Origin: Apium graveolens
Taxonomy: Eukaryota; Streptophyta; Magnoliopsida; Apiales; Apiaceae
Direction of reading: 5' to 3'
DNA length: 64,000 bases
Assembly (NCBI RefSeq): GCF_009905375.1
Contig: NC_133656.1
Span: forward strand, 241,112,401-241,176,400
Shown piece after piece: positions 56,077 to 64,000 of the stretch. The translations under genes and the position numbers were made by a program. The first letter of the stretch is position 1. Each line of letters begins with the position of its first letter. The notes under the pieces are model-generated. The model had not been told where the DNA came from. It did no database searches and saw only the letters and a list, made by a program, of their open reading frames with translations.

Positions 56077-56780
56077 AATCCAAGGTTGCTTTGAGGATCT
56101 GTGAGGCATCCTCTCCTTGACTACTTTTTCCAATCTCAGTGGTGCGAGGGGAACTAAATTAGCAATTTCCTTTAAAGCAACATGCACACGACAAAGAACT
56201 TGCTCCTTTTTTGCAAGACCACGTGGCTGCTGTAATAGCCTAAGGAAAGATAAAGGCGGCACAAAATTTCTTACAAGCATATCCAAGCATAGATAGAGGT
56301 ATTTTCCGCTCACTGCAGCCTATAATGTAGTAAAAGCAAAACTAATCCTTGATAAGAACAAGCAATGATATCAAAGCCCATCACATCTGGACCATAGTTC
56401 CACAAGCTCATGCCACTTATCTGAAGGTAACAAACTTTCTTTAACAACCAAAAAACTAAAATCCGAAAAAAAATAATGGAAAAAGAAATGAGCAAAAATA
56501 TTAATGCACTATTACTTACAGAAGAAAGAAGCATTTTGTGGTGTTCAAAATCTATGTAAGAAACTGCTCCAGACAGGGCTTTCAAACTTGTCTTTTAAAT
56601 TATAAAACAACATTAGGTAAGCCTTTACAGAAGTAATAAGAGGACATAAAGTTTACACATTTTAGTGCATATACTTTTCAAAAACACTCAACCTACCACA
56701 AGCATGGCCACTTCATCTGGTGCTAGGCGTTTAGTATGGTGCGGAATCCCGATCAACTCGTGATAACTGTCAGATTGACC
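56077..56780 (-). pseudogene. RRN3 gene fragment, unit C
   Basis: Exons 56697-56780, 56520-56591, ~56370-56425 and 56077-56319, equivalent to those at 25428-26153. The SWNYGPDVM exon has lost ~22 bp relative to unit B, changing its frame. Others keep splice borders and reading frame, including IADLVPLAPLRL-type residues (IANLVPLAPLRL here). Confidence 0.8.
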
Positions 56781-56922
56781 CTGAAAACTTATAAATCACT
56801 ATTAATCACTATTAATCAACCATAAGATTGATCTTCAAGCTGAGAATCAATGTCAAATGATTAGAATTTATAACATATAAAAATCCATTATCTACTTAAA
56901 TGTTTGAAACTGCAAACATACC

Positions 56923-57169
56923 TGTATGAGGATTTTCTCTCCATAGTTCTGCTTAATAATAGACAAGAAGCTCGGCAAATTCCTTGATGCAAGTGAATGC
57001 ATACAAAATTAGTTTTTAGTTATAGATCGCAAGTAATTATACCTATGAATTACATAAAAGAAGATAAAAAGTACCTGCCCAGTTGCCCTCTTTTGTTTGA
57101 GCCCAATAATGAACTCATCATCCAGCAACTTTGGTTATTTGTGCCGACGTCGATGGTAATAGGCAAGCA
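56923..57169 (-). pseudogene. NADP-malic enzyme gene fragment, unit C
   Basis: The exon at 57075-57169 has the TIDVGTNNQ motif but one T fewer than unit B (95 versus 96 nt), so it is frameshifted here. The second exon (~56923-56982) repeats the shortened, frame-broken form found in unit B. That defect therefore predates the duplication and the one-base loss came after. Confidence 0.8.
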
Positions 57170-58039
57170 CTGCAAATACAACACAAACATACAGTTTAGA
57201 ATAAGAATTAATAATAATGTCATAGTATAGATAGGAAGCTTCATGTAACCCAGGTGGCCTTGTTATCTAATTGAATAGAACCATGAAAAGTGGTTAAGGG
57301 ATTGCACGGATATACTCTACGTTCCCATGTCGCTAGCAGTAACATCCATAACATACCACCACAGTCTGGTAGCCACAATCAAATAATAGACCCTAGAGCT
57401 TATATTCAGTGTTTATAAATAACGATTACTGGGATTGATTTTGGTGATCCCATTGCTCATGACCGACTTCGCTTCTATTATATACCCAGTGTTGCACATT
57501 TATGCTCCTTCTGTGTTAATTACTTTGTATACTTTTGCTAAGTACTTCATCCTATTCTGTTTTCTTGCTTGCTTCTAAAAATCTGAGGTGCTTAACTCTT
57601 CGTTGCTTATTATGCTACATACTAAGCAATAAGTATGAGTGACTATGTACTGCTAACTATATTTTGTTTGGTAAAAAATTAAGTCCTCGTTTATAAGAAT
57701 ATCAAGATCCAATTCAACAGAATGAATAATTGTTCTATGTTTAATTTGTCAGCATAACTCAAGCAAGGGCAAAGCTTATGCACATTTACTTTATAAAGCA
57801 ATTGAAGAAATAGTTCTAATATCCACTTAAGGACACACACAATTAACTATTTTTCTTAGTGCAAGACCCTCCTATTGTATTCAGTTTTTCATAATGATTG
57901 TTATTGGATGAAGAAAAAACTACTTAAAGAATATATTATCTCAGCTCAAAAACTAGTTAAAGAATTTATGGATAACTGGTGTCACTAAAATTTCTGAAGT
58001 GTTCGGGTAATACATGCACTAGAAGGAAGAACATGTTAC

Positions 58040-61000
58040 CTTGATCCGTTCATATTCTCTGACTGCGCAGGTTTTAGCTTCCTCTGTTACTCTTACATTT
58101 TCTTTCAACTCATCTATTTTGCGAATTCACCACAAAAAATCTTTGATGAAGCAGCTTCAAGCTTTTCAATCCTTACATTCAAGGAGGCCTGTTCGGATAA
58201 AAGAGTTTGCACCGTCAACAAAGCATTCGCGCGGTCAGAAAATGCATTGTTAATTGCCAACATCACCCCAAGATAGTCATGAAGCTTATCCTGCAGTATA
58301 AGAATAGAGCATCTGTAAATATCTAGCACTTCGAGTGGAACAAGATGCTTGAAAAGATAAAGGATCATGATTAAAGTTAGCAATTCAAGTCTAGGAAAGT
58401 ACAACAATCCAGTAACTTACCAGATGCTTGACAGTTTGTGCATTCAACTCCCGATAGAGTCTGCTAGCTTTGACAGCAGCAGTAGCTGAAAGAGATATGT
58501 CCTAAGTCCAATTATGTATGAGGATTTAGGAATAACTTTTATGTAATATGTTTTGATTTCATTGATATTAATAAAAGGCTTGTTTTTTTTTATTGCGGGC
58601 TCTATCTATTTAAGTATTTAAATAAGATATACCACAGTTTAGAGTAAAGCTTTTTATGGATTGTGATGAGATCATAATAATGAGACCTAAAAGATGATAA
58701 CTCTAAACTTAAATAGTTCCTGGTCCTAGGATTATTAACTGGTAATTAAATAATCCGCAAAGATCGGTACATACTATGCTTGCTTTATTATGAAGGATGT
58801 CTATTCTCATAGACATTTGTGTGGTGACACTATAGCTAGTATGTAGGTGCTTATTATAGAATAAGTTCACTGAACATGACTCACACAGCTGAACAACTGA
58901 TGGAGTTCACTCACGTGTCAGCAGTTGTTCACATAGTGATAGTTGTACAAGTATCCTTAGACTTGAGGTCATCATAGTCATCTTGTGTACACTGAACTAT
59001 GCTTTGGTTTAGTTCTTAGTCTCAAGGGACAATTATAAGGGCTCTACTGGGTATAGGAATTTGTACACGAAGATAGTGTATGATCAATAAAGGATCTACC
59101 CCTTCCAGTATAGGAAGAGAATGTTCAATGCTGATCCACTTATGTTAGTTCAGGAATCTCTGGCCAGAGTGCATGAAATTAGAAAGGAGTTTCTAATTTA
59201 CATTAAATAGAACTAAGCATAGTGAATGGGAAAGCAAGTGATTAAATAAGATAGGCTTGACACAAGTTCCATGCCTTGTATTTAGTCATGATATTGCAGG
59301 GTAGAAGGAATTAATTGTACGGTTTCTACTCACGGAATAGGTTCTTGGTATTCTAAGTAGTGAATTCGTTTTATCCGGATAGTCGCGATATGCTGAGAAG
59401 TATCACTCACGATGTAGAATAAATATGATTAATTAATTAATCATATTTAATCAATTAGAGAATTTATAAAAAATAATGATAAAATAGTTTTATTATTATT
59501 TATTTCTACTACCGGCTTAATATTGAACCTACAGGGTCACACCATAAAAGAGAATAATTTAATGGTGGAGGAATTAATTAATAATGGCTGATAATTATTT
59601 ATTTATGAAATAAATAATTAATTGGCAAATTTAATAATTGATTAAATGAGATTTAATTGATTATAAATTAATTAAGAAAAGGTTATTAATATTATTAATT
59701 AAGAATTTAATTTTTGGAAATTAAATCAAGTGAGAGAATTATTTCTAAAGAATTTAAAAAAAGGATTAATAATTAAAAGGTGTTTTAATTATTAGTGAGA
59801 ATAATAAAGGGTTAATAATAATAATAATATTTTATGGGAAAATTTTCAGCTGAAAATTTTGCCTATAAATATACTATTATAAACCCTATTTTTGCCTTAA
59901 CCAAAAAGATTGACAAAACCCTAATTCTCTCCATCTCCTCCTCCTTCATTACATCATTTTCTTGGTGGATACCGGTGGAGTGCTTCACACTTGAGGAGCA
60001 GCTGCTAAGGATCTCCGTTCATCGTTCTTGGATCGCTATTAAAGACCTCCATCTTTCCATTAACGTAAAGCTTCTTAAGGTAAACATATTGAACTACGAA
60101 TTAAATATTATATTTTCGCATGGATCCTGCGGAGGGTTTCGGTTCTTTTTAAGATTAAATTTACGTTTTCGCTGCGTTTATGTGCTAAAAACCCTTCAGT
60201 AGCCATATTTTTCATGTCTGCAGATCTCACCCTTTGAGAGTTGAACATTGCCTCATCCGCCTCAAACTTCGTTAGCTTGACAAAAGCCAACCCCAGTTGC
60301 CCCATCGTCTCCCCAATTTATTGCTGAGCTTTAATTTCATGTCAATAGCATACTTCCCATTTCATTATACATATTATTAGTACCTAAATCAACTACATGA
60401 CAGTAATAAATATTACAAATTTACATATAACACCGAGGCAAATATCGATATTTCCTTTATTGTATGGAGCTAGGAAATTGATTAACATACATTTAAGCTC
60501 AATCAAGTCTGAGATCTCGCAACTCAAAATGGTCTCGCTAGATCAGCATTATCAGACAAATATCAATACATATTTGAATCGAGAAACATTACTAATTATA
60601 TAAACCGACAAACATAGCACTCAAAATTTATAATTTACATCAAAAGAGTTCAATAGACCTGCTGAGAAGCATTACCAATCTGATTCTCGAAATCCTGCAA
60701 CTTACCCTTCCTCTCCAAAAATTCCTTATCTTCCTCCACAACCGGTGGCTTAACCGCACCCCAATCATTCGTAACCGACTGCTTCAACTCCTTAAAAATC
60801 CTCAACAAATCCCTCCCTCCTTTCGCAGGCAACGCAACCTCATTCACATCCAATGCACTCCCTTGCAAACTCTCCCTCCCAAACAACTACCAAGGCAACT
60901 TCACCGCCCCATCCAACATTCTCGACGCCACATCGCCACATCCGTGGTCCTCACCAACGGCAACTTCCCTTTCGACACGTCTTGCTCCTTCTGAGGATCC

Positions 61001-61178
61001 GAAACCGTGATTCGCACACACTTCGCTCCGGAATGTGAAGTCGAAGTTGCGAACAAATCATGACCGTTGACTCCACTTCCTCCGTTGATATCTTCTCCAT
61101 CGAACGATCAAAAAATTGCTTCAGCATACGAAGGCGGTTCAAGAAACGTGTTGTACGGATTAGGTTGTTGATTTCTCG
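58040..61178 (-). pseudogene. SNX2 gene fragment, unit C
   Basis: Pieces at 60659-61178, 60199-60319, 58431-58496 and 58040-58290, as in unit B. The PX-domain loss, the 8-bp duplication and the GEF frameshift are shared. Unit C adds a nonsense codon (GAA to TAA at the start of the GETMGQLG piece). The solo LTR separates the second and third pieces. Confidence 0.85.
58497..60198 (+). mobile_element. Solo LTR, complete, 1702 bp, inside SNX2 coding sequence (unit C)
   Basis: TG...CA ends, 5-bp target duplication GTAGC at 58492-58496 and 60199-60203. The two flanks rejoin as one SNX2 exon reading KNMAT-AAVKAS. It contains TATA-like CTATAAATA (59863-59871) next to the 22-bp palindrome at 59839-59860. 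No primer-binding site or pol sequence. The nested CACTA of unit B is absent (intact site at ~58951). Confidence 0.8.
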
Positions 61179-61734
61179 ATTATTTCTACACATCTCGGAT
61201 CGAGATGTGTAGGAGAATATAATAAGAAGGTGAGCGGAGGAGAGGATGGTGGAGGTGAGAAGGGGTGTGAAGATCTGAGTGAAGAAAGGGGTTGAAAGAC
61301 GAGGCGGCGACTGCTAATGATTTATGTTTGTTAGGGTTTTATATAAAAATGATAAATTTTTAGGGCTTGTCTGTTAACGGGCTGGGCCTTGACTTAATTA
61401 AGTCTTTACAATCATAATTTCTTAATTATTTTGATAAATATCTTGTTGCTTTTCTGTAAATTATTTAAATATTATTTTAATTTTTGAGTATCAGCTCAGA
61501 TTTAGAGAGAAAGAGTGAATTTTTGTTAAGGGGGGAAATAGCCACCCAATTTTTTGGCCTGGGAAAGTGTGCAGATTTGTGTCTCAACATCATTTAATTA
61601 TTTTTTTAGTTTTTTATTAAATATTTACAATTTTAAATATTATAAGAAAATTGTATAACTAATGTAAAATATATGTCAAAATAACACGACAATGATAAAA
61701 TTAATCGGAACAATTATTTGTATAATTGAATTAT

Positions 61735-62620
61735 CGAACAAGAATTTAAAAAAAAATAGAAATCATTCGGGACAAGATTCTACATGGAACCCGTGTTGAC
61801 CGTAATTTGACTATTATAAAAACACACGATATAAAATCTATTTTTTTTAAAAAAAATTACACAGCTTAAAAATTAGTAGGTAATATCATCCGTACGGTTG
61901 GATCGTTGAACAAGAATTTTAAAAAAAATAGAATCACCACTCGGGACAAGACTTGGTTATAGGAACTCGTGTTGACCGTAATTTGACTATTATAAAAACA
62001 CACGCTATAAAATCTAAATTTTTAAAAAAAATTACACATTTTTAAAATAAGTAGGTAATATCATCCGTACGGTTGGATCGTTGAACAAGAATTTTAAAAA
62101 TATAGAATAATCACTCGGGACAATACTAGGTAACAGCAACCCGTGTTGACCGTAATTTGACTATTAAAAAAGCACGTGATATAAAATCTAAATTTTTTTA
62201 AAAAAAATTAAACATCTCTAAAATTAGAAGGTAACATCATCTGTACATTTGGATCGTTGAACAAGAATTTTAAGAAAATAGAATCACCACTCGGGACAAG
62301 TCTTGGTTATAGGAACCCGTGTTGACCGTAATTTGACTATTATAAAAACATACGATATAAATTTAATTTTTTAAAAAAACATTTAGACATCTCTAAAATT
62401 AGTAGGTCTCATCATCCGTACGGTTGGATCGTTGAACAAAAATTTTAAAAAATTAGAATCACCACCCGGAACAAGACTACGTAATGTGAACCCGTGTGCA
62501 CCGGGGTTTGACTATTAAAAAAGCACGTGATATAAAATTTATTTTTTTTAAAAAAAATTACACATCTCTAAAACTAGTAGGAAATAAAATTTGTACGGTT
62601 GGATCAATTAAAAATTATTT
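61735..62620. repeat. ~175-bp tandem repeat, about five copies (unit C)
   Basis: Counterpart of the arrays at 6745 and 35220. Confidence 0.85.
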
Positions 62621-62724
62621 AAAAAAAATTATAACATGAATATAACAAATAAATTTTAAGAATAGTACAATAACTAACGCAACACTAAATAACCTACTGC
62701 AACACCAGAAAGCAAATGCAACTC

Positions 62725-62985
62725 CTGAAGTGCCACGTCAGCAAGTGGGCCCCACTATGTGCCACGTCAGTATGCCACATCAGCAATTTGGGCCCCCATT
62801 AGGGTCCCACTAATCCCATGTCAGCATGCTGCCGTGGCATGCCACGTCAGCGTTCCACGTCACCAATGGGCCCCATATGTGGGGTCCCAAAATGCTGACG
62901 TGGCATGACACGTCAACATGCCACGTTAGCACCCGTGGGTCCCCAGCACGCCACCTCAGATTTATTTTCCATGTCAGCATTTATT
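62725..62985. repeat. Right ACGTCA-rich subterminal repeats of Pack-CACTA (unit C)
   Basis: Same motif cluster as at 7735 and 36220, ending ~200 bp before the right terminus. Confidence 0.7.
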
Positions 62986-63861
62986 AAATAAAAAAAATAT
63001 CTAATGCAACGCTATGACCTCTACTGTTACACGCTGCGCAACACTAACAGTTATTAGCAATGGTAGCTTCAATGTAATGCAACGCTTTCACCACTATGTT
63101 ATAATAAACAGAAAATTTTATAGATAATGCAACGCTTTTTGTGCAACGCTGGATAAAAACCGTTGCCTATGCGCACTTATGGCGTAGTGAATGTTCATGA
63201 CCGATAAGATGATGATGCCTAAAACTTTTTTACCTATGGGAGGATTAGCTAAGAATGCGATCGCTATCCAACCTGAAGCTTGATAAATAGACCCTACTTT
63301 GATAATCACTTTGTACTTTACATATTTTGTAACTCTGATCCAAGATATAAATCAATCGCCTGGTTCCTAGCGTGCAAAAGACTCAGAAAAGCTCATCTTA
63401 GTTAATATTATGTACATGCCTTCAGGAGAATATATTGTAAAGGCTAAAATCTAAATTACATGAAAAGAGAAGATGAAAGGAGAAAAAATACGACAAATAT
63501 AAAAGTAATAGGAAGAAATAAAGGGAGAAATCATTGATCCTTGAGATGGATGGCATGAGAGATATGTTCACCTCCACTTGAAACTCAAAAAAGCTCATCG
63601 TCCATTAATGTTGTAGATCCATGAGAGCACACCATACACAAGAGATAACAATCCAAAAAAATAAAGATTATGATACGATAATTGGTGGAATAATATCAAA
63701 AATTGCACATGAACTACAACTTTAAGTCTCTCGTTCATTAATGTTTATAACGGGTTTTTGAAAAGTAAAAAAGGCACTGAAGTGGAATATCGAGGACAGA
63801 TCCTTCCCCGCTATGCAAGCACTTTAAATACCTGTTAATAAACCAGGTAAAATTGAATTCT

Positions 63862-63864
63862 TGA
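63862..63864. other. Deletion junction removing ~2.4 kb from unit C
   Basis: Left side matches 37313-37327, right side matches 39746 onward. TGA is shared at the join. Lost: hAT-like element, MITE, microsatellite, Stowaway-like MITE and the start of the coding relic. Confidence 0.8.
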
Positions 63865-64000
63865 TTTAGTAGTTGTACAATCACTCTTAGGATTGAGGAA
63901 AGGGAGTGAACATAGTGAGAGGCTGAGTTGCTCTCAGGCAAAAGGAGATGAAAAGAGTGAAAATATGCAAGGTATTTCTTCCAGCTTGGCGAAAGTGAGT
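63865..64000 (+). pseudogene. Start of coding relic (unit C, cut by window end)
   Basis: Matches 39749-39885 (LLGLRKGSEHSERLSCSQAK). Only the first part is visible. Confidence 0.4.

Larger units (their letters stand above)
54525..63189. mobile_element. Pack-CACTA, structurally complete (unit C, 8665 bp)
   Basis: Left terminus CACTACGCCATAAGTGCACA and inverted right terminus CACTACGCCATAAGTGCGCA match at 27 of 28 positions with the following TAGGCAAC. Target duplication AAT is at 54522-54524 and 63190-63192. ACGTCA-rich repeats lie inside both ends, and GCAACACC/GCAACGCT motifs recur subterminally. Interior, on the minus strand: SNX2, malic enzyme and RRN3 fragments. No TNP2-like transposase frame. 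It depends on an autonomous CACTA elsewhere. Confidence 0.9.
42027..64000. repeat. Tandem segmental-duplication unit C (right-truncated by window)
   Basis: Same order as unit B, but without the intron-4 Copia and without the nested CACTA, whose empty sites are both intact here. It gained a minus-strand Copia at 46917-52220. It has lost gene exon 1 at its start, and 2.4 kb near 63862 corresponding to 37325-39745 of unit B. Confidence 0.9.

Noticed and set aside
54525..63189. Autonomous CACTA with its own transposase
   Set aside because: No open frame or exon set resembling a TNP2-type transposase was seen on either strand.

Overview
This is plant nuclear DNA: AT-rich, with spliced genes, Ty1/Copia LTR retrotransposons, CACTA, hAT-like and Stowaway-like DNA elements, and no prokaryotic features. 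The genes have eudicot-type compact exons. I cannot name the species.

The window is a tandem array of one duplicated block, seen about three times: unit A (1-~12640, incomplete at the left), unit B (~12641-42026) and unit C (~42027-64000, incomplete at the right). Each unit begins with a divergent paralogue of CNOT9/Rcd1, a CCR4-NOT subunit, on the + strand in nine exons. I traced the exons by splice sites and reading phase. Every copy is altered differently. A has a 12-codon in-frame loss, and its exon 1 lies outside the window. B has lost exons 7-8. C has lost exon 1.

Downstream of the gene each unit carries (or carried) a non-autonomous CACTA transposon with 27-28 bp terminal inverted repeats, AAT target-site duplication, ACGTCA-rich subterminal repeats and a ~175-bp tandem repeat. 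It is complete in unit C (54525-63189). In unit B it is further enlarged (24527-36688), and in unit A only the right end remains (6309-8207). It holds exons of three unrelated host genes, all on the minus strand: sorting nexin 2 (SNX2), NADP-malic enzyme and the RNA polymerase I factor RRN3. It is therefore a Pack-CACTA with a three-gene chimera. A 1.7-kb solo LTR sits inside the SNX2 fragment (TSD GTAGC). In unit B only, a second CACTA element (28330-32467, TSD ATC) sits inside that solo LTR and carries a captured Upf1/SEN1-type helicase fragment.

Two Copia elements post-date the duplication, since empty sites remain in sister units. One, in intron 4 of the unit B gene, has an uninterrupted 1354-residue gag-pol frame (15410-20138). 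The other, 3' of the unit C gene and on the minus strand, has four nonsense codons and one frameshift (46917-52220).

The rest of each unit is a hAT-like MITE, a second MITE, simple repeats, a degenerate coding relic of unknown family and AT-rich spacer. Sister-unit comparison exposes many deletions with 2-6 bp microhomology and two templated (template-switch-like) rearrangements, including a perfect 52-bp palindrome. All calls rest on reading the sequence and on recalled family motifs. No database search was possible.
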